From Streptomyces californicus (lineage in GTDB: Bacteria > Actinomycetota > Actinomycetes > Streptomycetales > Streptomycetaceae): a stretch of DNA of 64,000 nt. The notes beneath the pieces were generated by a model. It was given only the letters and a program-made list of their open reading frames with translations, was not told where the DNA came from and did not search any database. Positions 1 through 11,413 of this stretch are shown here, one piece after another; within the stretch, counting starts at the first letter, position 1, and the number at the start of each line of letters is the position of its first letter. The DNA lies in assembly GCF_000717645.1 (NCBI RefSeq), contig NZ_JNZZ01000031.1, forward strand, positions 1-64,000. The letters run 5' to 3'. The translations under genes were made by a program, and so were the position numbers.

Positions 1-1
1 G

Positions 2-166
2 CCGGTCCCGGCCGGAGCTCCGGGGGCGGGGGCTTCGGGCGGGCCTGTCGAGCCGTCGGCCGGGCCGGCCGAGGCGTCCGGGTCCGCCGGGCCTGCGGAA
101 CCGTCCGGGCCTGCGGGGCCGTCCGGGGGGCCGTCGTCGTCCGCGGGTGGGGGCGGGGCGGGCTAG
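2..166 (+). CDS. 3' end of an unidentified gene, Pro/Ala/Gly/Ser-rich tail
   Basis: An open frame enters from the left edge and stops at a TAG at 164-166. The 54 visible residues are almost only Pro, Ala, Gly, Ser and Glu, as in a disordered C-terminal tail of a Streptomyces protein. Third positions are mostly G or C, but that holds for several frames here, so the reading is weak. No domain is visible and no function can be given. It could also be non-coding. Confidence 0.3.
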   Translation, partial: PVPAGAPGAGASGGPVEPSAGPAEASGSAGPAEPSGPAGPSGGPSSSAGGGGAG

Positions 167-185
167 GGCCGCCTGCGGCGGGCTG

Positions 186-300
186 TTCCCCACCCCGCCC
201 CTTCCCGAAACCGGGGCGCTGCCCCGGACCCCGCTCCTCAAGCGCCGGAGGGGCTGGGAAGCAGCTTGCCGGAGGGGCTGGGAACACGAGGACTGGCGGA
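186..300. repeat. Streptomyces-type dispersed intergenic repeat with hairpin
   Basis: A small hairpin, CCGGGGC (211-217) and GCCCCGG (221-227), is followed by two copies of GCCGGAGGGGCTGGGAA at 244-260 and 268-284 (period 24), with a decayed third copy at about 295. This wording resembles a repeat commonly found after genes in Streptomyces genomes (from memory). It lies between the unknown gene and the 3' end of ybaK and may help end transcription. Confidence 0.5.
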
Positions 301-311
301 GGGGCGGGAGG

Positions 312-809
312 TCAGTCCCTCGCGATCTCCGCGAACACCGCCCCCGTCAGCTCCGCCAGGTCCGTCGCCGACAGTTCGACCTCCAGGCCGCGGCGGCCCG
401 CCGACACGCAGACCGTCGCGTGGGCGCGGGCCGAGGCGTCCAGGACCGTGCGCAGGCGTTTGCGCTGGCCCAGGGGGGAGATGCCGCCGCGTACGTAGCC
501 CGTGGTGCGTTCCGCCGCCGCCGGGTCCGCCATCGTGGCGCGTTTGCCGCCGACCGCCGACGCCAGGGCCTTCAGGTCCAGGGAGCCGGCCACCGGGACC
601 ACTGCCACCGTCAGCTCGCCGTCCACGTCCGCGACCAGGGTCTTGAAGACCCGGTCGGGGGAGACGCCCAGGGCCTCGGCGGCCTCCTCGCCGTACGAGG
701 GGGAGGCCGGGTCGTGTTCGTACGCGTGGACCGTGTACGCCGTGCCCGCCGCGGTCAGGGCGACCGTCGCGGGGGTGCCGCCCGTCTGTTTCCTGGGCTT
801 CTTCGCCAC
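312..809 (-). CDS. ybaK: YbaK/EbsC-family aminoacyl-tRNA(Pro) deacylase
   Basis: A 165-residue protein of the usual length for the YbaK family, which removes cysteine (or another wrong amino acid) from tRNA-Pro in the cytoplasm. The fold-defining stretch runs from about residue 25 to the end. The lysine in the motif DRVFKTL (about residue 57) matches the catalytic lysine of E. coli YbaK. The segment GGISPLGQ (about 108-115) is also typical. ATG is the start. It stands alone and shares its orientation with the Lon-domain gene behind it. Trans-editing is inferred from the family; the exact mischarged amino acid cannot be read here. Confidence 0.9.
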   Translation of the reverse strand: MAKKPRKQTGGTPATVALTAAGTAYTVHAYEHDPASPSYGEEAAEALGVSPDRVFKTLVADVDGELTVAVVPVAGSLDLKALASAVGGKRATMADPAAAERTTGYVRGGISPLGQRKRLRTVLDASARAHATVCVSAGRRGLEVELSATDLAELTGAVFAEIARD

Positions 810-824
810 CGGGGGAGTCCTCGA

Positions 825-1589
825 TCAGTTGGGGTGGGTGGGGGCCCGGGTCAGGTCGGTCGCGGGCAGGGAGGGCAGATGGCGGATCATCGCGGTCTCC
901 CGGCGCAGCAGCGTCAGCTCCTCGCGCAGCCGCGTCGCGGTGTCCGGGGCCTGGAGCAGCCGCTGTTTCGTCGGCACGTCCAGGACCGTGGCCGCGGCGA
1001 CCAGGTAGGAGACCACCGAGGGGTCGTCGGGCAGCTCGGCGCCGGTCGCCAGCGAGCGCTCGTTCGCCCCGGCCAGCCGCTTCTGGTAGGCGCGGAAGGC
1101 CCGCAGGACGCCCTCGGCGAGCGCCCCCGCCTCGTCGCCCTCGTCCTCGCCGGGCGGCTCCTCGGCCAGGTCCTCGACCTCGGCGGTCAGATACGGGCCG
1201 CTCGACTCGACGGACAGCAGCCTGACCCGGGTGGTGCCGGTGGCCAGGACCTCGAAGCTGCCGTCGGCGCGTTCGCGGATCGTCGCCGCGTCGGCCACGC
1301 AGCCGACCCGGTGGAAGGTCTGGACGGGGTCGGGGCCGAAGCCGTCGGCCGGGGCGCGTTCGGTGATCGCGGGCCGGGCTGTGGTGTCGGGCATGCCGGT
1401 GCCCGTCGGTGCGGTCTCGCGGCCGTCGCGGATCGCGACCACGACGAAGCGGCGGGGCTCGTCCTCGTCGCTTTTCAGCAGTTCCCGCATCATGGCGCGG
1501 TACCGCTCCTCGAAGACGTTGAGCGGCAGCACCAGGCCGGGGAACAGCACCGCGTTGAGCGGGAAGAGGGGAAGGCGGGCGGTGGTCAC
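825..1589 (-). CDS. Lon-protease substrate-binding-domain protein
   Basis: A 254-residue protein starting at GTG with TTARLPLFPLNAVLFPG, the classic opening of the Lon N-terminal (LON/PUA-like) domain. The motif LPLNVFEERYRAM at about 21-33 and GTTRVRLL at about 118-125 fit the same domain, which fills most of the protein. There is no AAA+ or protease domain, so this is the stand-alone family, whose role is not settled (possibly binding unfolded proteins). The stop codon of the upstream gene ends 5 bases before this start, so the two are probably co-transcribed. A TTG at 1596-1598 is an alternative start. Confidence 0.85.
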   Translation of the reverse strand: MTTARLPLFPLNAVLFPGLVLPLNVFEERYRAMMRELLKSDEDEPRRFVVVAIRDGRETAPTGTGMPDTTARPAITERAPADGFGPDPVQTFHRVGCVADAATIRERADGSFEVLATGTTRVRLLSVESSGPYLTAEVEDLAEEPPGEDEGDEAGALAEGVLRAFRAYQKRLAGANERSLATGAELPDDPSVVSYLVAAATVLDVPTKQRLLQAPDTATRLREELTLLRRETAMIRHLPSLPATDLTRAPTHPN

Positions 1590-1594
1590 AGCGG

Positions 1595-2635
1595 TCAAGC
1601 GTAATGGCCCCGGGGGCGGCCGTGGTCGGCCCGGTTGCGCAACGGTGTCAGGGAGGCCGCCTGGAGCCGTGCGCCGTCCCGCGCGTCGAGGAAGCGGCCG
1701 AGCGCGTCGTCGGACACCGACGACCACGGGAAGGACGTCGCGTGTTGGCCTATCAGGTGGAACTGGTGCAGCGCCTCCGCCCAGCGGCCCCGGGCGAGCA
1801 GCACGTACGCGAGGAGGTTGCGCACCTCCGCCGGCCACGGGTCGCCGGGCCGGTAGGCGGCGGAGAGCCTGATCGCCAGGTCGGCCGCCGCGTCGATCCG
1901 CTCCTCCAGGACGGAGGTGCTCCGGCCCGCCGCCTGGGAGTCCAGGAGCAGCGCGAAGGCCGCCCGCACCGGCAGGGCCTGCACCAGCGAGTCGGGCCGC
2001 GCGTCCTCCGCGGCCTGCTCGGCGAAGTCGAAGCATTCGCGGTGCGAGCCGTACCAGGCGGCGGAGAGGTAGCGCAGCGCCGCCACATGGCAGCCGTAGT
2101 GGTGCGCGGAGCGCCGTACCGCCTGCTCCCACAGCGACTCGAAGGCCGTGTGCGTGGCGTGCGTGCCGCGCGCGTGGTCCAGGGCGAGCCGCCACGGCAC
2201 GGGGTCGCGCGGGTCCGCGTCGGCTGCGGCGGTGATCAGCGGGGCGACCTCCCGGAGCCGCTCCGCGCGGGCGGGCGACTCCCAGGCCCGGCGGACCGAC
2301 AGCTCCGCCTTGACCAGCAGGGCGTCCGGGTCGCGCGGGGCGGCGGCCAGCCAGTCGACGAGCCAGCCGTCCCGGTTGCGGGCGAAGGCGACGAGCCGGT
2401 CGAGGTAGCGGTCCCGGTTCTCCCAGTCGGCCGCGTCCCGGGTGGTGGCGAGCAGCTTGGCTGCCGGTTCGTGGTCGCCCAGGGCAGCGGCGACCAGCGC
2501 GGGAGAGAGCCGCTCGTCCGGGGCGTCGAGCAGCACCGCGTCATCCGCGGCCGGCCCGGCGGACAGCGGAGAGCTGTGCCGGACCATGCGCGCGGTACGG
2601 AGCAGAGCGCGAAGGAATGCCATGGTGCAGACCAT
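1595..2635 (-). CDS. conserved hypothetical protein, predicted all-helical
   Basis: About 346 residues, rich in Ala, Leu, Arg and Asp and predicted to be alpha-helical. Segments such as LAYVLLARGRWAEALHQF near the C-terminus look like TPR-type helical hairpins, but no clear signature is present. There is no signal peptide or membrane segment. A second ATG four codons in (2621-2623) is an equally good start, since neither has an obvious ribosome-binding site. It is followed within 5 bases by the Lon-domain gene, which suggests one operon. I do not recognise its function. Confidence 0.7.
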   Translation of the reverse strand: MVCTMAFLRALLRTARMVRHSSPLSAGPAADDAVLLDAPDERLSPALVAAALGDHEPAAKLLATTRDAADWENRDRYLDRLVAFARNRDGWLVDWLAAAPRDPDALLVKAELSVRRAWESPARAERLREVAPLITAAADADPRDPVPWRLALDHARGTHATHTAFESLWEQAVRRSAHHYGCHVAALRYLSAAWYGSHRECFDFAEQAAEDARPDSLVQALPVRAAFALLLDSQAAGRSTSVLEERIDAAADLAIRLSAAYRPGDPWPAEVRNLLAYVLLARGRWAEALHQFHLIGQHATSFPWSSVSDDALGRFLDARDGARLQAASLTPLRNRADHGRPRGHYA

Positions 2636-2811
2636 TGAAAAGCGCTGGTGAGGGCCGCGCCAGGGGCATGCTGTGAAGCTTCTGTGCCGAGTGGCGGGGT
2701 TGTATCAGGGCTGGTCAAGAACGGGCAAAGGAATGGTGCGGCAATGGCTTGATCACGTCGTTATGGCGCGGTCGTGCGGTTCGTTCGCCGCCGGGTCGGC
2801 GCGGGGCGGCC

Positions 2812-2829
2812 CGGGGCTTCGACGCCCCG
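2812..2829 (-). terminator. possible terminator of the 2900-4501 gene
   Basis: CGGGGC (2812-2817) and GCCCCG (2824-2829) can form a short stem over a six-base loop just past the stop codon of the minus-strand gene ending at 2900. There is no T-run, which is usual in Streptomyces. The rest of the 264-base gap up to 2635 shows nothing else clear. Confidence 0.35.
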
Positions 2830-2899
2830 AACGCCCCTGTCCGCAGGCCGGAGCCGCAGCGGCCGCCCGGCGCGCGCCGTCCCGAACGGCCTCGGCCCG

Positions 2900-4501
2900 T
2901 CAACCCCTGCGGAGCATCCGCGAGGCGCCCGCCGCCACCGTGGTGGCCAGAACCCACCCCACCAGCACCAGGCCCGCCGCACCCCACTGCCAGGCGTCCT
3001 CCATCCGCCAGTAGCCGTCCTGCCCGAGGTTGATCACCGGGATCAGCAGATCCAGCGCGTACAGGGCGGGATTCCACTGCGGATGCTCCTCGCCCTTGAT
3101 CGACGGCGGGGTGTGCTGCGCGAAGGCCACTGTGCCCGCCGCCCACAGCACCGCCATCCACACCGCCGCCCGCCCCGGCCGGTAGCCGTACGCCACCATC
3201 CAGTCCTGGAGGTACCCCCACGCCTTCGCGGCGGGCGGCAGCGTCTCCCGGCGGCGGCGCTGCTTGGCGAGCAGCACCTCGCGCGCGTCCGCGTCCTCCC
3301 CGCAGCTCCGCATCACCGTGGCCAGCCGCTCGTACGGCTCGGGGACGTACTCCGGCGTCGCCGCCTGCACCCACTCCAGCCGCCGGGAGAGCGGGAAGTG
3401 GCCGTACGGGACCAGGTTCTCGTAGACGAAACCGCCCATCGCCAGACCGCCGGGGCCCGGCCAGCTCGTCGACAGGTCGATCAGCGTGACCACCTTCGCG
3501 CCGTTCAGCACGACCCGGCCCTCCTCCGGGCGCTCCGCGTTGAACCGCAGCTCCGGAGTGACGATCCTGCGCAGCGACAGCTCCTCCTGCCGCGTCATCG
3601 TGAACCGGGCCTTGTGCAGGTCCACCGCGTCCCCGAACCGCCCGTCGTCCAGCCGCACCCCGCCCCGGCACTCGAATATCTGCGAGCGGGTGCCGCGCGC
3701 CGGGGTCGGGGCGTAGACCACGCCGTACGGGGGAGTGGTGCCCTGGTTCCCCGTGTCGACGCTCACCCACGCCTCGGTCATGTAGAGCGTCCGCTCCACC
3801 GTCAACTGCGGGGCGTTCAGCGCCCGGCGGTCCTGTGCCGCCCGCAGCCGGCTGCCGCGCAGGGACAGCGAACCGCCCACCTTCGCCCCGCGCAGGCTCA
3901 GCTCGCCCAGCGTCTCGATCATCTCGGCCTGGAGGTCCTGCGCGACCGTCATGCCGTCCCCGACGACGGCCCGCCCGTGCCGGTCCGGGCCGACGCTGAG
4001 CTGGTTGATCAGCAGGTCCGTGCCGATCTGGGCGTCGGTCAGCCGGATGCCCCGGTCGATCCGGCAGCGCGGCAGATGCAGATCGCCCTCCGTCTGCAAC
4101 CGCGCCGCCTCCAGCCGGGGCAGCGCGCAGCCCACCAGCCGCAACGTCGTGAAGTGACACTCCGGGAGCACCACCTCCTGCTCGAATCGGCAGCCGGTCA
4201 GCTCCACGTACGGAGAGACCCGGCCGCCCGCCAGATCCAGCTTTCCGGTGATCCGCACGCCCCGGAGCTTCAGCGCCGCCACCCGGCCGGGCCGGGCGGG
4301 CGGACCGCTCAGCAGCAGCCGCGCCACCGTGCGCGCGCCGACGCTCCGCTCCGGCCCCCAGGCGTGCGGGGCGAACGGGTCGTTGCGCGTCGGGTCGTAG
4401 GTCCGTAAGTCGTAGGTCGTCCCGTTGCGGAACGACTGCCACATGCCCAGCTCCGCTGCGCTGAGGCCGTCCGGGATATCGCCTTCGTGCGGCTCGGTCA
4501 C
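2900..4501 (-). CDS. membrane-anchored protein with pentapeptide/beta-helix-like repeats
   Basis: A 533-residue protein. The start chosen is GTG at 4499-4501, preceded by GGAGG about 8 bases away; a longer frame reaches 4636 but lacks a site. Residues about 60-330 hold repeated short beta segments of the type LRGVRITGKLDLAGG and LSLRGAKVGGSLSLRG, which suggests a right-handed beta-helix. A basic linker follows. The last 100 residues hold two membrane segments (AVWMAVLWAAGTVAFA and GAAGLVLVGWVLATTVAAG). The repeat domain probably sits on one face of the membrane. No enzyme motif is seen and the function is unknown. It diverges from hisD. Confidence 0.75.
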   Translation of the reverse strand: MTEPHEGDIPDGLSAAELGMWQSFRNGTTYDLRTYDPTRNDPFAPHAWGPERSVGARTVARLLLSGPPARPGRVAALKLRGVRITGKLDLAGGRVSPYVELTGCRFEQEVVLPECHFTTLRLVGCALPRLEAARLQTEGDLHLPRCRIDRGIRLTDAQIGTDLLINQLSVGPDRHGRAVVGDGMTVAQDLQAEMIETLGELSLRGAKVGGSLSLRGSRLRAAQDRRALNAPQLTVERTLYMTEAWVSVDTGNQGTTPPYGVVYAPTPARGTRSQIFECRGGVRLDDGRFGDAVDLHKARFTMTRQEELSLRRIVTPELRFNAERPEEGRVVLNGAKVVTLIDLSTSWPGPGGLAMGGFVYENLVPYGHFPLSRRLEWVQAATPEYVPEPYERLATVMRSCGEDADAREVLLAKQRRRRETLPPAAKAWGYLQDWMVAYGYRPGRAAVWMAVLWAAGTVAFAQHTPPSIKGEEHPQWNPALYALDLLIPVINLGQDGYWRMEDAWQWGAAGLVLVGWVLATTVAAGASRMLRRG

Positions 4502-4653
4502 GGCCGCTCCCTCCGTGCGCACATGCCGTCGTGCCGTCGTGCCCTCGTGGTGCACACACGCTGTAGAGCCGTTATTCCCGTGTGCGACGCCGTGAAGCCA
4601 GTGGTCAGCAGTGACAGCCGGACATGGCCGAGACACGTATCAGCCACTGGTGC

Positions 4654-7785
<3,132 letters not shown>

Positions 7786-7789
<4 letters not shown>

Positions 7790-7953
7790 CCGGCCTCAGC
7801 ACGATCCTGATCGTCGTCGGCCTCTTCCTGGCCGGCGGCGTCTACTCCTTCTCCAAGCAGGGGATGCCCAAGGGGGTCATCGTGCTGCTGTCGATCGGCT
7901 CCGTGATGTGCCTGGTGGCGGGCATCCTGCGGATCCAGGGACTGTGGGACTGA
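7786..7953 (+). CDS. small two-segment membrane protein of the his operon
   Basis: A 55-residue protein starting at the GTG that overlaps the hisB stop (GTGA). Almost all of it is two hydrophobic segments, [18 protein letters not shown] and [19 protein letters not shown], joined by a short KQGMPKG loop. It lies in the middle of soluble histidine enzymes and is translationally coupled upstream; hisH begins 13 bases later. No known function; I recognise no family. The conserved position would argue for a role beside histidine synthesis or simply for co-expression. Confidence 0.75.
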
Positions 7954-7966
7954 GGGCGGACGGACC

Positions 7967-8611
7967 ATGAGCGAGAACAAGAAGAAGGTCGTCGTCTTCG
8001 ACTACGGCTTCGGCAACGTGCGTTCCGCCGAGCGGGCTCTCGCCCGCGTCGGCGCCGACGTCGAGATCACCCGCGACTACGACCGCGCGATGGCCGCCGA
8101 CGGGCTGCTCGTCCCCGGCGTCGGCGCGTTCGCCGCGTGCATGGAGGGGCTCAAGCGGGCCCGGGGCGACTGGATCGTCGGCCGCAGGCTGGCCGGCGGA
8201 CGCCCGGTCATGGGCATCTGCGTCGGGATGCAGATCCTGTTCGAGCGCGGCATCGAGCACGGCGTGGAGACCGAGGGCCTGGACGAGTGGCCCGGCACGG
8301 TCGGCCCCCTGAAGGCCGACGTCGTCCCTCACATGGGCTGGAACACCGTCGACGCCCCCGAGGGCTCCCGGCTCTTCGCCGGCCTGGACGCCGACGCGCG
8401 CTACTACTTCGTGCACTCCTACGCGGCGCACGACTGGTCCCTCGAAGTCACCAACGCCAAGATCCGTGCCCCCAGGGTCACGTGGTCCACGTACGGCGAA
8501 CGGTTCGTGGCCGCCGTGGAGAACGGCGCGCTGTGGGCCACCCAGTTCCACCCCGAGAAGTCCGGCGATGCCGGCGCCCAGCTGCTGACCAACTGGATCG
8601 AGACGCTGTAA
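7967..8611 (+). CDS. hisH: imidazole glycerol phosphate synthase, glutaminase subunit
   Basis: 214 residues. A class I glutamine amidotransferase that feeds ammonia to HisF. The nucleophile cysteine is in MGICVGMQ at about residue 85, and the His and Glu of the triad are in [11 protein letters not shown] at about 193. The N-terminal [13 protein letters not shown] is typical. The start ATG is preceded by GAGGGCGGAC. Its TAA overlaps the priA ATG by one base. hisF lies two genes further on, so both subunits come from one transcript. Confidence 0.97.
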   Translation: MSENKKKVVVFDYGFGNVRSAERALARVGADVEITRDYDRAMAADGLLVPGVGAFAACMEGLKRARGDWIVGRRLAGGRPVMGICVGMQILFERGIEHGVETEGLDEWPGTVGPLKADVVPHMGWNTVDAPEGSRLFAGLDADARYYFVHSYAAHDWSLEVTNAKIRAPRVTWSTYGERFVAAVENGALWATQFHPEKSGDAGAQLLTNWIETL

Positions 8612-9336
8612 TGCCGAAGCTTGAACTGCTCCCCGCCGTCGACGTCCGCGACGGCCAGGCCGTCCGCCTCGTCCACGGCGAGTCCGGCTCCGAGACCTCC
8701 TACGGCTCCCCGCTGGAGGCCGCCCTCGCCTGGCAGAGCGCCGGCGCCGAGTGGCTGCACCTGGTGGACCTGGACGCCGCCTTCGGGACCGGTGACAACC
8801 GCACCCTGATCGCCGAGGTCGCCGGGGCCATGGAGATCAAGGTCGAGCTGTCCGGCGGCATCCGCGACGACGCCTCGCTGGAGGCCGCCCTCGCCACCGG
8901 CTGCCGCCGCGTCAACCTCGGCACCGCCGCCCTGGAGACGCCCGAGTGGGTCGCCAAGGTCATCGCCGAGCACGGCGACAAGATCGCCGTCGGCCTCGAC
9001 GTCCGGGGCACCACCCTGCGCGGCCGCGGCTGGACGCGCGACGGCGGCGACCTGTACGAGACGCTGGCCCGCCTCGACTCCGAGGGCTGCGCCCGCTACG
9101 TCGTCACCGACATCGCCAAGGACGGCACGCTCCAGGGCCCCAACCTCGGCCTGCTGCGCGACGTCTGCGCCGCCACCGACCGGCCGGTCGTCGCCTCCGG
9201 CGGGGTCTCCTCGCTCGACGACCTGCGCGCGATCTCCCTCCTCGTCCCCGAGGGCGTCGAGGGCGCGATCGTCGGCAAGGCGCTGTACGCGAAGGCGTTC
9301 ACCCTGGAAGAGGCGCTCAAGGCGGTCGCCGCATGA
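8611..9336 (+). CDS. priA: bifunctional ProFAR / phosphoribosylanthranilate isomerase PriA
   Basis: 241 residues with the (beta-alpha)8 pattern of HisA/PriA. The first catalytic Asp is in [17 protein letters not shown] (about residue 11) and the second phosphate and acid region is in [16 protein letters not shown] (about 167). In Streptomyces and mycobacteria this enzyme isomerises both the histidine intermediate ProFAR and the tryptophan intermediate PRA (known). No trpF is seen beside the trp genes in this window, which fits. The start overlaps the hisH stop. Confidence 0.93.
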   Translation: MPKLELLPAVDVRDGQAVRLVHGESGSETSYGSPLEAALAWQSAGAEWLHLVDLDAAFGTGDNRTLIAEVAGAMEIKVELSGGIRDDASLEAALATGCRRVNLGTAALETPEWVAKVIAEHGDKIAVGLDVRGTTLRGRGWTRDGGDLYETLARLDSEGCARYVVTDIAKDGTLQGPNLGLLRDVCAATDRPVVASGGVSSLDDLRAISLLVPEGVEGAIVGKALYAKAFTLEEALKAVAA

Positions 9337-9740
9337 CGGACGCCGCCCCCTCCGTACGCCGGATCTCCACCGGCGCGCCCTGGGAGGAGAAGTTCGGCTA
9401 CTCGCGCGCCGTCGAACTCCCCAACGGGCTCGTCCTGGTGGCCGGCTGCACCTCCGTGGTCAACGGCGAGATCGCCGCGGGCTCCCCGTACGAGCAGGCC
9501 GTCACCTCCTTCGACGTGGCGTTCGCCGCCCTGGAACAGGTGGGCCTCGGCCGCGAGGACGTCGTCCGCACCCGGATGTACATCACGCACGCCCGGGACG
9601 TGGAGGAGGTCGGCCGCGCCCACAAGGAGCTGTTCGACGCCGTGCGCCCCGCCGCCTCGATGATCATCGTCTCCGGGTTCGTGGACCCGAGCCTGGTCGT
9701 CGAGGTCGAGGTCGAGGCGTACCGGGGAGGCGCGCGATGA
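9333..9740 (+). CDS. RidA-family (YjgF/YER057c/UK114) protein
   Basis: 135 residues. The fold runs through the whole protein, with [14 protein letters not shown] near residue 32 and the arginine of VRTRMYI at about 76 matching the Arg that RidA uses to bind the acid group of reactive imines. RidA proteins hydrolyse 2-aminoacrylate-type enamines that damage PLP enzymes; HisC in this operon is such an enzyme (inference). It overlaps both priA (ATGA) and hisF (ATGA), so it is a true member of the operon, though not a histidine pathway step. Confidence 0.9.
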   Translation: MTDAAPSVRRISTGAPWEEKFGYSRAVELPNGLVLVAGCTSVVNGEIAAGSPYEQAVTSFDVAFAALEQVGLGREDVVRTRMYITHARDVEEVGRAHKELFDAVRPAASMIIVSGFVDPSLVVEVEVEAYRGGAR

Positions 9741-10492
9741 GTCTCGCCGTACGGGTCATCCCCTGCCTGGACGTCGACAACGGCCGGGTCGTCAAGGGCG
9801 TCAACTTCCAGAACCTGCGCGACGCCGGCGACCCCGTCGAGATGGCCAAGCTGTACGACGCCGAGGGCGCCGACGAGCTGACGTTCCTGGACATCACCGC
9901 CTCCAGCGGCGACCGCGAGACGACGTACGACGTGGTCCGCCGCACCGCCGAGCAGGTCTTCATCCCGCTCACCGTGGGAGGCGGCGTCCGCACGGCGGAC
10001 GACGTCGACAAGCTGCTGCGGGCCGGAGCGGACAAGGTCGGCGTCAACACCGCGGCGATCGCCCGCCCCGACCTCATCCGCGAGATCGGCGAACGGTTCG
10101 GACGCCAGGTCCTCGTGCTCTCCGTCGACGCCCGCCGCACCCCCGAGGGCACGTTCGAGGTCACCACGCACGGCGGCCGCCAGGGCACCGGCATCGACGC
10201 CGTCGAGTGGGCCCACCGGGCCGCCGAACTGGGCGCGGGGGAGATCCTGCTCAACTCGATGGACGCCGACGGCACGAAGGACGGCTACGACACCGAGATG
10301 ATCGAGGCCGTGCGTCGGCACGTCTCCGTCCCCCTCATCGCCTCCGGCGGCGCGGGCCGGCTCGCCGACTTCGCCCCGGCGATCGGGGCGGGAGCCGACG
10401 CGGTGCTCGCGGCCTCCGTGTTCCACTTCGGCGACCTGCGGATCTCCGAGGTCAAGGACGCCCTGCGGGAGGCGGGCCACCCGGTCCGCTGA
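9737..10492 (+). CDS. hisF: imidazole glycerol phosphate synthase, cyclase subunit
   Basis: 251 residues, full length. The (beta-alpha)8 cyclase joins PRFAR with ammonia from HisH to give imidazoleglycerol phosphate and AICAR. Catalytic Asp residues are in [15 protein letters not shown] (Asp12) and [11 protein letters not shown] (about 130). The phosphate loops [12 protein letters not shown] and [11 protein letters not shown] are intact. Start overlaps the RidA stop. It is the last gene of the operon; a strong terminator follows. Confidence 0.97.
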   Translation: MSLAVRVIPCLDVDNGRVVKGVNFQNLRDAGDPVEMAKLYDAEGADELTFLDITASSGDRETTYDVVRRTAEQVFIPLTVGGGVRTADDVDKLLRAGADKVGVNTAAIARPDLIREIGERFGRQVLVLSVDARRTPEGTFEVTTHGGRQGTGIDAVEWAHRAAELGAGEILLNSMDADGTKDGYDTEMIEAVRRHVSVPLIASGGAGRLADFAPAIGAGADAVLAASVFHFGDLRISEVKDALREAGHPVR

Positions 10493-10523
10493 ACCACTGA
10501 CGGCCCGGCTCCCGCGCCCGTAT

Positions 10524-10561
10524 CGGCCCGGCTCCCTCTCGGGGGAGCCGGGCCGCACGTT
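10524..10561 (+). terminator. terminator of the his operon
   Basis: CGGCCCGGCTCCC (10524-10536) pairs perfectly with GGGAGCCGGGCCG (10543-10555) around a six-base loop, followed by CACGTTT. It begins 31 bases after the hisF stop. Confidence 0.85.
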
Positions 10562-10595
10562 TCTCCGGAGGCTGTCCGAGGCCCGGCAAACGCAC

Positions 10596-10646
10596 AAGAA
10601 AAGTTGTGCAAATCTTATTGTGCAACTTTTCTTTCGCATCTACTGT
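10596..10646 (+). promoter_or_regulatory. operator and promoter of the winged-helix regulator gene
   Basis: AAGAAAAGTTG (10596-10606) and CAACTTTTCTT (10623-10633) form a perfect 11-base inverted repeat, striking for its low GC. Inside it TTGTGCAA occurs twice. TTGTGC (10618-10623), a 17-base spacer and TACTGT (10641-10646) make a good promoter, and TACTGT lies seven bases before the ATG, so the mRNA is probably leaderless. The operator covers the -35 box, as expected for autorepression. Confidence 0.65.
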
Positions 10647-10653
10647 CCCTGTC

Positions 10654-11241
10654 ATGCCCAGCAACGAACGCCACCGCATCTCCGACCTCGACACCCTCAA
10701 GGCGATCAGCCACCCCCTGCGCCTGAAGCTCTACCGCGCCCTGCACATCAAGCGCACCGCCACCGCCTCCCAGCTCGCCGACCAGGTCGACGAGGCCGTC
10801 TCGCTCGTCAGCTACCACCTGCGCAAGCTCGCCGACCACGGCCTGATCGAACCCGCCGAGGGGCAGGGCACCGACGGCCGGGAGCGCTGGTGGCAGCCGT
10901 CCGCCCGCGGGCTGACCTACAGCGAGGCGGACTTCGGTGACGCGCCGGAGACGGCGGCCGTATACGCCGCCGCGGGCCGGATGTCCTTCGACCAGCACGT
11001 CGAGCTCTACCGCGCCCACCAGGACTCGCGGCACACCTGGGACGCGGAGTGGCGCGGCGCCTCCTGGAGCTCGGAGAACCTCCTGAGGCTCACCGCGGGC
11101 GAACTGGCCGACCTGTCCCGGGAGATGGGGGCGCTGATCGACCGCTACCAGGAAGCCGGCAACGCCCGCGACGCGGCCGGCGACACGGAGGGCCGGGAGA
11201 GCGTCGCCCTGCACACCTACGGCTTCCCCTTCCGCCCGTGA
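10654..11241 (+). CDS. ArsR-type winged-helix transcriptional regulator
   Basis: 195 residues. The N-terminal domain (about 8-85) is a winged helix of the ArsR/HTH_20 type: LDTLKAISHPLRLKLYRAL, then TASQLADQVDEAVSLVSYHL as the recognition helix and HGLIEPAEG before the wing. The C-terminal half is helical and probably carries the ligand or dimer site. No cysteine metal site is seen, so the ligand is unlikely to be a metal. A longer reading starts at 10606 inside the operator and is unlikely. An MFS transporter follows 172 bases later, so it probably controls that exporter and itself. Confidence 0.85.
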   Translation: MPSNERHRISDLDTLKAISHPLRLKLYRALHIKRTATASQLADQVDEAVSLVSYHLRKLADHGLIEPAEGQGTDGRERWWQPSARGLTYSEADFGDAPETAAVYAAAGRMSFDQHVELYRAHQDSRHTWDAEWRGASWSSENLLRLTAGELADLSREMGALIDRYQEAGNARDAAGDTEGRESVALHTYGFPFRP

Positions 11242-11365
11242 GTCCGCGCCCGTGAGCCCGTGCCCGTGGCTCCCGGCCCGTGAGCCCGCGCCCGTGACTC
11301 TCCGCCTGTGAGCCCGCGCCCGTGAGCCTTCGTCCGCGAATCCCCGCCCGTGAGCCTCCGCCATG
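11233..11365. repeat. 14-bp tandem repeat, about 9.5 units
   Basis: The unit is CGCCCGTGAGCCCG and its variants, in exact 14-base register from 11233. The regulator's TGA stop (11239-11241) lies inside the first unit, and most later units carry the same CGTGAG. Because 14 is not a multiple of three, the array is not a protein repeat. It fills the gap between the regulator and the MFS gene. Confidence 0.85.
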
Positions 11366-11413
11366 AGCTTCCGGCCCCTCCCGGGCCGCCACCCAACTCC
11401 CGAGGACGCACCC

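Noticed and set aside
147..1604. A 485-codon plus-strand frame antisense to ybaK and the Lon-domain gene
   Set aside because: Low-complexity Arg/Gly composition and no motif; the minus-strand genes are clearly recognised.
10606..10653. Extended N-terminus (16 residues) for the winged-helix regulator
   Set aside because: It would begin inside the operator and the -35 box; the ATG at 10654 has the leaderless spacing.
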